Origin: Sialis fuliginosa
Taxonomy: Eukaryota > Arthropoda > Insecta > Megaloptera > Sialidae
Assembly (NCBI GenBank): GCA_961205875.1
Contig: OY540814.1
Span: 992,001 to 1,056,000 of the forward strand
Length of the DNA stretch: 64,000 nt
Reading direction: 5' to 3'
Shown: in pieces, positions 47,401 to 50,292 of the stretch
Layout: each line of letters opens with the position of its first letter
How positions within the stretch are numbered: the first letter of the stretch is position 1
Made by a program: the position numbers and the translations under genes
Notes under the pieces: generated by a model
Told to the model about the DNA's origin: nothing
Seen by the model: the letters and a program-made list of their open reading frames with translations, nothing else
Database searches by the model: none

Positions 47401-49660
47401 TGTGGTAAGTTGAAAATAACTTTTACTGGCATATAACAATTAGAAGTTACATTTATTTTTATTTATATATTTTTTTGTAATTACTTACTTAATGTCCGTG
47501 CATACATGCTGATATCGGATTCCAATATTCTTGAGTTTGTAATTCCTGTAGGAGATAATAAAATGTCTCTTAATTCAGCTGTACAGTTTTCTAACAATGA
47601 AGCAAGTGTTTCTAAGGCTGAATTAACAATATTATGATCTGTATGAGTTGTGTAGAAAATGCATAATTCATAAACCTGAAAATATAAAAACAAAATGAAA
47701 ATATAAGTAATAATTCGGGCAAGACATACACGAGTGTATGCCATAAGGGTTCCGAAGTACGTACTACGTGGAATGTTTGGAACCACTTACAAGTGTATTT
47801 TTAAGTTAGAAAAAAATATAAAAAAATTTCAAGTTCTACTAATTGAGATCTATATTTTGACACCCCACTTGCCTAGATATCAAAATAAAAAATTATATGA
47901 CGCCCCTCCCTATAATTCCAAAATTTAAAATTATATTGTTGATTTTAGTATTTGTCGTTGGTAGTCCCACCAAAACCTCGTTACCAAATTTTTTTCAGAT
48001 TTTTTGAGCCGGTAGTTACAGAGTTTGAGGGGGACAAAATAAAATACTGCTTTTAGCCCCCTACAGGCGCCATTTTTAAGTTAGAAAAAAATTAAAATAT
48101 ATGGTCAAATTCTACTAATTGGGATCTACATTTTGACATGCCACACGTCTTGGTATACAATTTTTTTGTTTTTTTTTGGATTTGCTTTAAAGCCCCCTAC
48201 AGGCACCATTTTTGATTTAGAAAAAAAATTGAAAAAGGGTCAAATTCCGCTTGTTTGGTTATACATTTTAACGTGCCACATGCCTTGGTATAAAAAAAAA
48301 TATGTTTTTACCTAACTTTAGCTCCTTATTGTCCCCCCTGAAAAATTATTTATTCAATAAATTTGTACATATTTTACTAGAGGGTGTCATTTTACATGTT
48401 CAGTAAAAATTTCAAGTTTCTAGTTTGTATAGTTTACGAGCTGTTTAGCTTTGAGTGAAAAGAACGGACGGACGGATGGACGATAAAGTGAGATTATTAG
48501 GGTTTCTTCGGAACCCTAATAATATCTAAAGTAACACATAGCTAAGATTATAGGATATATAATTATAAATATATTATACCTGAATCATTTTATCTACTGT
48601 AAAAGACATTTCACGAAAACTATCTCGGACACCGAAGCTTCCTTGTATTTGATGATCCAAATTATTTTGTGGAATGCAAGGGATTACATTTTTCAAACAA
48701 TTAAAAACTCCTAGTATTAAATTCACTGAACAATCTTCATTTATAGGTAAAATAAGATCTAAAAATTAAAGTTTATTTCATAAATTCAAATAGTAAATAC
48801 ATAATATTGCCGTAGTTTAAAGTGTAAATGTAAAAGGATGTATCATGCATTACCTAATAACTCATTTAGTATGAAGGATGTAAAGAATAAAGGTTTTCTG
48901 CATTTTTCACAAATGGTAACAATACAAGAAGCGGCTGTTCGTCTTATAACTGTTGATTCATTTTGTAAATTTTGTAAAAACACTTTCAGAAGAATCTGAA
49001 ATAAATATCATTTTAAATATACTTTATTTAAGTAGTACATTCGCAACAATTACCTTTATATTATTATCTGACATAAAACTACCTAATGATGTCATTATTC
49101 GAGGCAAACTCTCCGACATGGTTTCGTGTACAGACTCATTATCACTTGATGCAATTTTTACAAATGATGGAACTAATTCTTGTACAAATGGCTTTCCTTT
49201 ACTAGGTCGAACCATGTGACATATAAATGAAAATCTTCGTAGTGCTGTTCTTAATGATCTTGCAGCACCATTCTTTTTAATCTCTTTAAGCAATTCAATC
49301 AGTATTTTAATTGAATAGGTATCTAGTAGTGCTTTAGTTATTCTATTAAGACTTTCATCGGCCACCATTCGGATATCAGCATCATTGTCGTCACACAGTT
49401 GTAATAGCGTTTCAAATGAAACATTGATTAAATTTAAAAAGTTTTTGCTTGTTCTATTAACCGAGTTGCTTATGTACTCATGTATGACTGTACAATGAAA
49501 TATTTTATCTTTTTTCCTAAAAAGTACGATAATTTATAATACATAACTGCAACAGCATTTTAAAATTTCCTTACCTAGCTGTCAAATCTGACGTCTCTGG
49601 TGATACAATTAAAATTCTAAGTATTTCTAAAGATTTGACAATCTTGTCTTGATTTGCCAT
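8082..49660 (-). CDS. Htt: huntingtin, complete 30-exon gene
   Basis: Huntingtin is a very large HEAT-repeat scaffold, known in animals for roles in vesicle transport, autophagy and spindle orientation, and it partners HAP40. Thirty coding exons (listed separately) join in frame to 8619 nt, i.e. 2872 residues; human huntingtin is about 3140. The order of conserved blocks follows the human protein throughout. Near the N-terminus come [23 protein letters not shown] and MVRPSKGKP. The middle has [32 protein letters not shown] and NYCLLDSEQ. The C-terminal part has [42 protein letters not shown] and SLSNFTQS. The start is the ATG at 49660 ([17 protein letters not shown]), which resembles the N17 helix. 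No glutamine or proline run follows it. All introns are GT-AG. Many introns carry transposons, but no exon is interrupted. Identification is from recall of the human protein, not from an alignment run. Confidence 0.97.
8481..9194. mobile_element. pogo/Tigger-like MITE with nested insertion
   Basis: Ends TACAGTCGGGACTCGTTTAT and ATAAACGAGTCCCAACTGTA, flanked by TA, which suits the pogo branch of Tc1/mariner. The interior (about 8840-9130) holds a fragment of another family also found at 39177-39911. In huntingtin intron 29. Confidence 0.75.
9278..9797. mobile_element. MITE, GAGTACGTTTACACAGCGC family copy 1
   Basis: Ends GAGTACGTTTACACAGCGCC and GCGCTGTGTAAACGTACTC; ACA flanks both sides. Copy 2 is at 26299-27747. 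In huntingtin intron 29, 44 bp from the exon 29 donor. Confidence 0.85.
9842..10107 (-). CDS. Htt: huntingtin exon 29 (residues 2667-2755)
   Basis: Encodes [39 protein letters not shown] and [15 protein letters not shown], matching human [39 protein letters not shown] and NQQPYPQFMATVVYK. Acceptor TTTTAG, donor GAG|GTTTGT, phase 0. Confidence 0.96.
10169..11114. repeat. foldback filling huntingtin intron 28
   Basis: Outer arms AATAAAAACAACTTGTATGT... against ...ACAAACAAGTTGTTTTTATT, continuing through ATTTAATAAAGAATAAGTAT. An inner hairpin (about 10905-11062) is nearly perfect, with GATTCACAGAATCATCGTCA and its complement. It contains the (CCTAA)4 tract at 10562-10581. Confidence 0.8.
10562..10581. 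repeat. (CCTAA)4 tract
   Basis: Twenty bases of CCTAA, complementary to the TTAGG telomere motif of many insects. A shorter GGTTAGGTTAG occurs near 8731. Probably incidental. Confidence 0.9.
11163..11307 (-). CDS. Htt: huntingtin exon 28 (residues 2619-2667)
   Basis: Encodes [32 protein letters not shown] and [12 protein letters not shown], matching human GLERLLLSEQLS, LVKLSVDRVNVHSPHRAMA and ALGLMLTCMYTG. Found by frame-following. Acceptor TTTTTAG, donor CAG|GTAATT, phase 1. Confidence 0.93.
11516..11693 (-). CDS. Htt: huntingtin exon 27 (residues 2559-2618)
   Basis: Encodes [20 protein letters not shown], matching human [20 protein letters not shown], and ends MYIALLQ. No long open frame reveals it; it was found by following the huntingtin frame. 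Acceptor TTCCAG, donor CAG|GTATTA, phase 0. Confidence 0.91.
11840..12123. mobile_element. hAT MITE, 284 bp
   Basis: Ends CAGGGCCGTAATTAC and AGTTACGGCCCTG with perfect 8 bp target duplications ATTTTATG at 11832-11839 and 12124-12131. In huntingtin intron 26. Confidence 0.93.
12213..12968. mobile_element. hAT-like MITE, 756 bp
   Basis: Ends TAGGATTGTCAGAA and TTCTGGCAACCCTA, flanked by perfect 8 bp duplications CTAATAGC. Interior repeats AAAGAGAACA motifs and has a nested fragment around 12376-12588. In huntingtin intron 26. Confidence 0.88.
13423..13637 (-). CDS. Htt: huntingtin exon 26 (residues 2488-2559)
   Basis: Encodes [20 protein letters not shown] then [12 protein letters not shown], matching human [20 protein letters not shown] and LHGVLYVLECDL. 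A 66 bp intron separates it from exon 25. Acceptor TTACAG, donor TGG|GTATGT, phase 2. Confidence 0.94.
13704..13901 (-). CDS. Htt: huntingtin exon 25 (residues 2422-2487)
   Basis: Encodes [20 protein letters not shown] and [20 protein letters not shown], matching human ISEVVRSLLVVSDLFTERN and [20 protein letters not shown]. Acceptor TTTCAG, donor CCG|GTATGT, phase 0. Confidence 0.95.
13955..14483. mobile_element. MITE, TAGGGTCGA family copy 2
   Basis: Ends TAGGGTCGAGCGGGGTAAA and TTTACCCCAGTCGACCCTA. Short deletions relative to copy 1 at 3345-3883. In huntingtin intron 24; its right end is 12 bp from the exon 24 donor. Confidence 0.87.
14496..14820 (-). CDS. Htt: huntingtin exon 24 (residues 2313-2421)
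   Basis: Encodes [18 protein letters not shown] and [20 protein letters not shown], matching human SYKLGQVSIHSVWLGN and [20 protein letters not shown]. Acceptor TTTCAG, donor CAG|GTATGT, phase 0. A MITE ends 12 bp inside the donor. Confidence 0.94.
14853..15784. mobile_element. foldback MITE next to the exon 23 donor
   Basis: Ends ATAGTCGCGTCAACGAA and TTCATTGACGTGACTAT, with arms sharing GTCCTCAAGAACAGCT and TTTTGATGATTTT. Almost fills huntingtin intron 23 and ends 12 bp from the exon 23 donor. Confidence 0.82.
15797..16054 (-). CDS. Htt: huntingtin exon 23 (residues 2227-2313)
   Basis: Encodes [35 protein letters not shown] and [10 protein letters not shown], matching human TQFEETWATLLGVL, INVLAVQAITSLVLSAMT and VPVAGNP. 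Acceptor TTATAG. The donor is AAG|GTTCGT, a weak consensus chosen because only this junction keeps the frame into exon 24. A foldback MITE ends 12 bp inside the donor. Confidence 0.88.
16055..16599. other. huntingtin intron 22, no recognised element
   Basis: 545 bp of AT-rich sequence between exons 23 and 22. I see no inverted ends, tandem repeat or reading frame of note. Confidence 0.6.
16600..17360 (-). CDS. Htt: huntingtin exon 22 (residues 1974-2227)
   Basis: Largest exon. Encodes [30 protein letters not shown] and [13 protein letters not shown], matching human AAYWSKLNDL, IISLARLPLVNSYTRVPP and LQEKEVFKEFIYR. Acceptor TTTTAG, donor CAG|GTAATT, phase 2. Confidence 0.95.
17570..18240. repeat. 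Penelope-like retroelement 3' end in inverted duplicate
   Basis: The left arm (about 17570-17822) is the reverse complement of the right arm (about 18005-18230). Both contain the GTCAACGATTAC and TTTAGATTTAAGTTAGTG stretches, and a segment of the type 'gatgatgatagc.ttgctattgaaac' typical of Penelope ends. Inverted or partial head-to-head copies are usual for Penelope-like elements. Confidence 0.75.
17824..18078 (+). pseudogene. GIY-YIG endonuclease fragment of a Penelope-like element
   Basis: Encodes [16 protein letters not shown], then [10 protein letters not shown] and [10 protein letters not shown], ending FSPY. This is the second half of a GIY-YIG nuclease: YIG, the catalytic Arg helix (RFKEH) and a candidate metal-binding Glu (YESMEI) remain. 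The upstream GIY strand and the reverse transcriptase are missing, cut by the inverted left arm. An ATG start is lacking, so it is a remnant rather than a gene. Confidence 0.82.
18545..18941 (-). CDS. Htt: huntingtin exon 21 (residues 1841-1973)
   Basis: Encodes [17 protein letters not shown] then [20 protein letters not shown], corresponding to human [24 protein letters not shown]. Acceptor TTTTAG, donor CAA|GTATGT, phase 0. A hAT MITE target-site duplication ends 14 bp inside the donor. Confidence 0.92.
19060..20254. repeat. foldback in huntingtin intron 20
   Basis: Arms AGTCCAGTGAATGAAGC... and ...GCTTCATTGGCTGGACT continue through AACTTGATGTTCACCCTTTT. The left arm is followed by a TAGTAC-family fragment at about 19250-19437. 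Confidence 0.78.
20299..20567. repeat. small hairpin in huntingtin intron 20
   Basis: Inverted arms AAAAAATTACTCCTCGTATA and its imperfect complement, about 75 bp each. It abuts the foldback at 19060-20254. Confidence 0.7.
20717..20970 (-). CDS. Htt: huntingtin exon 20 (residues 1757-1841)
   Basis: Encodes [20 protein letters not shown] and [20 protein letters not shown], matching human LQCLEGIHLSQSGAVLTLY and RMVDILACRRVEMLLAANL. Acceptor TTTCAG, donor AAA|GTAAGT, phase 2. Confidence 0.95.
21032..21306. mobile_element. MITE, TAGGGTGACCAG ends
   Basis: Ends TAGGGTGACCAGGTCTCAGG and CTGGTCACCCTA, with repeated CTCAGGGTTT motifs inside. No clear target duplication. In huntingtin intron 19, 61 bp upstream of the exon 20 acceptor. 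Confidence 0.75.
21367..21790. mobile_element. foldback MITE with an 82-codon frame
   Basis: Inverted ends share CTCTGCCACCTATC and AAACAGCCATTTGAATT. A minus-strand frame (21617-21369) of 82 codons lies inside but looks unlike huntingtin and has no recognised match. Confidence 0.72.
21902..22581. mobile_element. MITE, GGTATTTCTCGGGGAGAAA family copy 1
   Basis: Ends AAGGTATTTCTCGG and GAGAAATACCTT. Its first 235 bp are nearly identical to 37781-38228, including GCGCATGCGCGACTTTTGTA. In huntingtin intron 19. Confidence 0.82.
22712..22891 (-). CDS. Htt: huntingtin exon 19 (residues 1697-1756)
   Basis: Encodes [20 protein letters not shown] and [20 protein letters not shown], very close to human HLTWLIVNHIQDLISLSH and [21 protein letters not shown]. 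Acceptor TTATAG, donor GAG|GTAATT, phase 0. Confidence 0.96.
23172..24009. repeat. 838 bp near-perfect foldback
   Basis: Arms of about 400 bp run from ATGATGAAAGGAACAAATTC to its complement, with a T-rich loop near 23570-23635. Both strands read a similar 118-codon frame because of the symmetry; neither looks like a gene. In huntingtin intron 18. Confidence 0.88.
24271..24581 (-). CDS. Htt: huntingtin exon 18 (residues 1593-1696)
   Basis: Encodes [20 protein letters not shown] and [15 protein letters not shown], equivalent to human THPALVLLWCQILLLVNH and RRGALILFCDYV. Acceptor TTCTAG, donor GTA|GTAAGT, phase 0. Confidence 0.92.
24582..25229. other. 5' part of huntingtin intron 17, no complete element
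   Basis: One MITE-like end (TAGGGTGGTCC at about 24774) has no partner that I could find. The rest is AT-rich and unrecognised. Confidence 0.5.
25230..25795. repeat. deleted copy of the 36046-37330 foldback
   Basis: Joins a segment like 36375-36600 directly to one like 37065-37330, so the centre is lost. Shares TGTATCAAAACTCTGAACT and TGGGACACTCTATATAAATG. In huntingtin intron 17. Confidence 0.75.
25850..26207 (-). CDS. Htt: huntingtin exon 17 (residues 1474-1593)
   Basis: Encodes [20 protein letters not shown] in place of human [21 protein letters not shown], and ends [15 protein letters not shown], like human LGTLLMCLIHIFKSG. Acceptor TTTTTAG, donor CAG|GTATGT, phase 1. Confidence 0.92.
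26359..26834. mobile_element. MITE, TTAAGGGGGCAGACCC ends
   Basis: Ends TTAAGGGGGCAGACCCA and TGGGTCTGCCCCCTTAA flanked by T-rich sequence. Nested in a larger MITE in huntingtin intron 16. No coding capacity. Confidence 0.82.
27194..27637. mobile_element. hAT MITE, CAGGGGTGGCC family copy 1
   Basis: Ends CAGGGGTGGCCAAAC and GGTTGGCCACCCCTG. Target duplications CTGTAGAC and CTGTAGAG differ at one base. Nested within a larger repeat (26299-27747) in huntingtin intron 16. A second copy is at 31638-32037. Confidence 0.9.
27765..28299 (-). CDS. Htt: huntingtin exon 16 (residues 1295-1473)
   Basis: Encodes [35 protein letters not shown] and [18 protein letters not shown], matching human IPNIFFFLVLLSYERYHSK, IPKIIQLCDGIMASG and VVSMLLRLIQYHQVLEM. 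Acceptor TTTCAG, donor TTT|GTAAGT, phase 0. A repeat terminus lies about 16 bp inside the donor. Confidence 0.96.
28341..29309. mobile_element. hAT MITE, Charlie-like ends, 969 bp
   Basis: Ends CAGTGATTCTCAACATG and GGTTGAGAAATGCTG, with perfect 8 bp duplications TATTAATT at 28333-28340 and 29310-29317. In huntingtin intron 15, 41 bp upstream of the exon 16 acceptor. Confidence 0.9.
29650..29880. repeat. Penelope-type terminal fragment with foldback
   Basis: Contains TTGACGTTTCGACCAACATC followed by cttcttcagaagtgaag, a pattern common at Penelope-like element ends. It is followed by a near-perfect hairpin, about 29718-29784 against 29806-29872. Lies in huntingtin intron 15. Confidence 0.55.
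29944..30104 (-). CDS. Htt: huntingtin exon 15 (residues 1242-1295)
   Basis: Encodes [20 protein letters not shown] and [16 protein letters not shown], matching human [20 protein letters not shown] and FIGFVLKQFEYIEVGQ. Only 59 bp of intron separate it from exon 14. Donor TTTT|GTAAGT, phase 2. Confidence 0.95.
30164..30409 (-). CDS. Htt: huntingtin exon 14 (residues 1160-1241)
   Basis: Ends with [20 protein letters not shown], matching human [20 protein letters not shown]. The first part is less conserved and contains [13 protein letters not shown]. Acceptor TTTCAG, donor AAG|GTAATT, phase 0. Confidence 0.93.
30537..31405. repeat. foldback, GGTGGGGCATTTAAAG family copy 1
   Basis: Ends TATACACGGTGGGGCATTTA and TAAATGCCCCACCCTGTATA; arms of about 400 bp. 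Nearly the same as 35156-36029. In huntingtin intron 13. Confidence 0.87.
31638..32037. mobile_element. hAT MITE, CAGGGGTGGCC family copy 2
   Basis: Same family as 27194-27637, about 44 bp shorter through internal deletions. Perfect 8 bp duplications CTTTAGAT (31630-31637, 32038-32045). In huntingtin intron 13. Confidence 0.92.
32138..32410 (-). CDS. Htt: huntingtin exon 13 (residues 1069-1159)
   Basis: Encodes [20 protein letters not shown] and [20 protein letters not shown], matching human LDVLSQILELATLQDIGK and CVQQLLKTLFGTNLASQ. Acceptor CTTGTAG, donor TTT|GTACGT, phase 0. A hAT MITE starts 27 bp upstream of its acceptor. Confidence 0.93.
32437..33058. mobile_element. hAT MITE, 622 bp, next to the exon 13 acceptor
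   Basis: Inverted ends share TGTCCAACC; the outermost bases have diverged. Flanked by 8 bp duplications TTATAATA at 32429-32436 and 33059-33066. Carries a C-tract near 32565-32578. It begins 27 bp upstream of the huntingtin exon 13 acceptor. Confidence 0.85.
33214..33335 (-). CDS. Htt: huntingtin exon 12 (residues 1028-1068)
   Basis: Short exon encoding [20 protein letters not shown] and FTNYK, matching human SLGSFYHLPSYLKLHDVLK and HANYK. Found by reading the frame between exons 11 and 13. Acceptor ACCTAG, donor AAG|GTAAGA, phase 0. Confidence 0.9.
33432..33715. mobile_element. MITE, GTTCACGTCTGACCAAAA family copy 1
   Basis: Inverted arms GTTCACGTCTGACCAAAAAA and TTTTTTGGTCAGACGTGAAC. Related copy at 38801-39140. 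In huntingtin intron 11. Confidence 0.8.
33901..34630 (+). mobile_element. mariner-family element, internally deleted
   Basis: About 730 bp, against about 1.3 kb for intact mariners. Imperfect terminal inverted repeats at 33901-33926 and 34605-34630 share the core TTATATTTCTG and the outer ACGAGG/ACGAAG. The left end sits in a TA; the right flank is no longer a clean TA. It lies in huntingtin intron 11 in the opposite orientation and cannot move by itself. Confidence 0.9.
34072..34563 (+). pseudogene. mariner transposase, catalytic core deleted, early stop
   Basis: Opens with [20 protein letters not shown] and keeps the N-terminal DNA-binding helix-turn-helix region, including [15 protein letters not shown] and [14 protein letters not shown]. 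The reading frame then jumps to a C-terminal segment (FKVWKKC), so the DD(D/E) catalytic domain is missing. A TAG at 34504-34506 falls where a Trp codon is expected; beyond it the frame continues to a typical mariner C-terminus and stops at 34563. Confidence 0.9.
34826..35122 (-). CDS. Htt: huntingtin exon 11 (residues 929-1028)
   Basis: Encodes [19 protein letters not shown] and [11 protein letters not shown], closely matching human SHLLKVINICAHVLDDVAP and NPPSLSPIRRK, then MSPNKS. Acceptor TTCTTAG, donor ATG|GTAAAT, phase 1. A foldback begins 34 bp upstream of the acceptor. Confidence 0.95.
35156..36029. repeat. foldback, GGTGGGGCATTTAAAG family copy 2
   Basis: Second copy of the 30537-31405 family, inserted in huntingtin intron 10 and starting 34 bp upstream of the exon 11 acceptor. 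Ends lie in TATA. Confidence 0.87.
36046..37330. repeat. 1.3 kb foldback in huntingtin intron 10
   Basis: Arms contain TCAATATTTCATTTATTATA, AGGGTGTCCCATAAATGCG and their complements. Ends 38 bp from the exon 10 donor. Directly follows another foldback. Confidence 0.82.
37369..37642 (-). CDS. Htt: huntingtin exon 10 (residues 838-929)
   Basis: Encodes [20 protein letters not shown] at the place of human FGCCEALCLLSTAFP, then [20 protein letters not shown]. Acceptor TTGCAG, donor CAG|GTAAAT, phase 1. Confidence 0.9.
37781..38228. mobile_element. MITE, GGTATTTCTCGGGGAGAAA family copy 2
   Basis: Shares the left 235 bp and the last 35 bp with 21902-22581, but has an unrelated middle (GGGGCATTTCACGTGAAGCG). 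In huntingtin intron 9. Confidence 0.82.
38240..38612. repeat. foldback rich in AAAGATCTAC units
   Basis: Arms hold TTTTTGATCTGTGGAGACCT and its complement, built of short AAAGATCTAC-like repeats; outer parts carry GGAAAAATTTTCAGAT. In huntingtin intron 9. Confidence 0.75.
38801..39140. mobile_element. MITE, GTTCACGTCTGACCAAAA family copy 2
   Basis: Ends TGGCCACGTTCACG and CGTGAACGTGACCA; shares GATTCATGGAATTTCTGGTG with copy 1 and a longer interior. In huntingtin intron 9. Confidence 0.78.
39177..39911. mobile_element. nested MITE ending 18 bp from the exon 9 donor
   Basis: Outer ends GCAAGGTATATAAAGACAA and TTGTCTTTATATACCTTGC. Inner arms contain CTTGACCAATCAGCGTTGGC and TGACGTCA; part of the inner sequence recurs at 8840-9130. 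A second repeat sits between the inner and outer right arms. Confidence 0.78.
39930..40200 (-). CDS. Htt: huntingtin exon 9 (residues 747-837)
   Basis: Encodes [11 protein letters not shown] followed by a weakly conserved, cysteine- and histidine-rich segment ending SSSKYLT. Frame and phases fit both neighbours. Acceptor TTACAG, donor ACA|GTAAGT. A repeat terminus ends 18 bp inside the donor. Confidence 0.88.
40492..41800 (+). repeat. satellite-like array built from a MITE
   Basis: Starts as the inverse of the MITE at 51325-51593 (CAGGGTGTCCACTG end), then repeats a unit of about 29-33 bp reading AATTCCCTGACTTTTCAGAA. GTGGACACCCTGATAATAAA recurs at about 41181, 41297, 41471 and 41627, giving a higher-order period of 116-174 bp. 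In huntingtin intron 8. Confidence 0.82.
41872..42188 (-). CDS. Htt: huntingtin exon 8 (residues 642-747)
   Basis: Encodes [18 protein letters not shown] and [18 protein letters not shown], matching human NSSYWLVRTELLETLAEI and LGDEDPRVRHVAAASLIR. Acceptor TTTTAG, donor CAG|GTTTGT, phase 2. The intron beyond its donor begins with a 1.3 kb satellite-like array about 70 bp away. Confidence 0.93.
42250..43035 (-). repeat. repeat with two 290 bp units, copy 1
   Basis: Ends contain AGGTTTCCGTAG and CTACGGAAACCT, with a GGACGGACGGACATGG stretch near 42988. Two diverged units share CGCTCTGATAAC and ATATATCGTGACTGAAG. Inverse of 51990-52695. In huntingtin intron 7. Confidence 0.75.
43134..43639. mobile_element. 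PIF/Harbinger-like MITE, 506 bp
   Basis: Ends GGCGGCCATTACACTATCAA and its near-complement at right, flanked by TAA on both sides (43131-43133, 43640-43642). A 3 bp TWA duplication with GGC-type ends suits PIF/Harbinger. In huntingtin intron 7, 35 bp from the exon 7 donor. Confidence 0.75.
43675..44130 (-). CDS. Htt: huntingtin exon 7 (residues 490-641)
   Basis: Encodes [26 protein letters not shown] and [20 protein letters not shown], matching human VRVSVKALALSC and DPQVRGATAILCGTLICSI. Acceptor TTCTAG, donor CGG|GTAAGT, phase 0. Confidence 0.94.
44229..45080. repeat. foldback in huntingtin intron 6
   Basis: Arms AACATATGAGTAGATGGTGG and its imperfect complement, continuing AGAAACTATTTGTTC. 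The interior also has a small ACACCCT...AGGGTGTT hairpin near 44850. Confidence 0.72.
45197..45782. mobile_element. hAT-like MITE, TAGAGCTGGGC ends
   Basis: Ends TAGAGCTGGGC and GCCCAGCTCTA, with flanks CTGCAACT and TTGTAACT matching at 6 of 8 positions as a decayed duplication. Subterminal CTCACGCTCACGCACGCTCA repeats. In huntingtin intron 6, ending 55 bp from the exon 6 donor. Confidence 0.78.
45838..46247 (-). CDS. Htt: huntingtin exon 6 (residues 353-489)
   Basis: Encodes an acidic, serine- and asparagine-rich stretch with no clear HEAT pattern. It occupies the position of the long disordered region in human huntingtin that carries protease sites and is much shorter here. Contains [14 protein letters not shown] acidic motifs. 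Acceptor TTTAAG, donor AAG|GTAAAT, phase 0. Sequence similarity alone would not identify this exon; frame, splice sites and position support it. Confidence 0.85.
46463..46667. mobile_element. short MITE, AGGTGCGCGGCATACATGCG ends
   Basis: Inverted ends of about 26 bp: AGGTGCGCGGCATACATGCG at left, its complement with two changes at right. Next to a solitary hAT-like end (CAGTGCTCTGCAACTGG, near 46311). In huntingtin intron 5. Confidence 0.72.
47119..47397. mobile_element. MITE, ATGTCCGGTATTATAAAGG family, truncated copy
   Basis: Matches 60769-61080 closely from its left end but stops after TGCTTGCAAGCT; the right inverted end is missing. In huntingtin intron 5. Confidence 0.83.
47489..47675 (-). 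CDS. Htt: huntingtin exon 5 (residues 291-353)
   Basis: Encodes [20 protein letters not shown], equivalent to human [20 protein letters not shown]. Acceptor TTTTCAG, donor TTAA|GTAAGT, phase 1. Marks the end of the N-terminal HEAT block before the low-complexity bridge region. Confidence 0.93.
47743..48522. mobile_element. repeat with AAGGGTTCCGAAG / CTTCGGAACCCT ends
   Basis: Inverted ends at about 47743 and 48522, with a GAACGGACGGACGGATGG stretch near the right end, a feature shared with 42250-43035. Internal repeats of GCCCCCTACAGGCGCCATTT. Fills most of huntingtin intron 4. Confidence 0.7.
48580..48758 (-). CDS. Htt: huntingtin exon 4 (residues 231-290)
   Basis: Encodes [19 protein letters not shown], then [12 protein letters not shown] and DKMIQ, matching human LLVPVEDEHSTLLILGVLL and GSFGVTRKEM. 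Acceptor TTTTTAG, donor CAG|GTATAA, phase 0. Confidence 0.93.
48854..48995 (-). CDS. Htt: huntingtin exon 3 (residues 184-231)
   Basis: Encodes an [10 protein letters not shown] start and a [15 protein letters not shown] block, matching the human TIRRTAAGSAVSICQ segment. Acceptor TTTCAG, donor TTAG|GTAATG, phase 1 at the end. Introns of 58 and 95 bp flank it. Confidence 0.93.
49054..49516 (-). CDS. Htt: huntingtin exon 2 (residues 29-183)
   Basis: Encodes the first N-terminal HEAT repeats, including [18 protein letters not shown] and [18 protein letters not shown], among the best conserved stretches of the family. Acceptor TTTTTAG, donor AAG|GTAATT, ending in phase 0 after DNNIK. Confidence 0.95.
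49575..49660 (-). CDS. Htt: huntingtin exon 1 (residues 1-29)
   Basis: Begins at the first ATG and encodes a 17-residue amphipathic N17-like helix, then a short linker ending SDLTA. It ends in phase 2 at a GTAAGG donor. The junction lies just before KKDKIFHC, the same place as the human exon 1/exon 2 junction before KKDRVNHC. The polyQ and proline-rich stretch of vertebrates is absent. Confidence 0.9.
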
Positions 49661-50292
49661 GTTTATATTTATAATCACTGCACTAATTTAATAAATATCT
49701 ATATTTTAGAATCAAATAAACTTCTCGATTATTCAAAATCTGCATTTTCGATATATCTTGACATTTCCTGACGTTTTAAAAGCAAACTTCAGACATGTTT
49801 TACAGCATAGATACAAAATAAAATTTAAATAATAGCTTACATCATTTACATCTATGAAAAATCACATTAAAAAGCGCGAAAATTAAACGTTTCCAATTTG
49901 ATTTGTTTTTACGATGTAAATTTAAATAATTTCATTTGTTCGTCATGACATTTTTTGGTTGAGTCTATTACATGGACCAACTCTTTATTTAATGATAAAA
50001 TTATTTTAAAATATTTTGTAAATATTTCTTGTATTATCTATTTTTGAAAACCTAATGAAGGCATATATTCTCGAGGCTCCTGACGTTAAACTTATGTGGC
50101 CTCCTCCTCTCCATTTTATTAATTTGTGTTAAAAAATTGTTAGGTAGAAAGGAAAAAATAAATTTTGTATAATTGAATGATTACCGTTTTTATTATTATG
50201 AAGAAAGGAACAAAATCAGTAGAGTGGGCTGTTAGGGAAGGTAGCAAGAGCAGTAAACACTATAGGCGCCACCATGGCGCCACAGGTTAACA
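49661..50292. promoter_or_regulatory. upstream region of huntingtin, no motif recognised
   Basis: About 630 bp between the huntingtin start codon and the nearest MITE. It should hold the promoter and 5' UTR by position, but I see no TATA box or initiator that I would defend. Confidence 0.4.

Noticed and set aside
47201..47413. Frame beginning [17 protein letters not shown], with a near twin at 60862-61047
   Set aside because: Both lie in copies of one MITE (ATGTCCGGTATTATAAAGG family). The copies end differently through a frame change, so a MITE by-product is more likely than a gene family.
49575..49660. Possible missing polyglutamine exon of huntingtin
   Set aside because: Exon 1 joins exon 2 across a 58 bp intron in the correct phase, leaving no room for another exon, and no CAG/CAA run is seen nearby.
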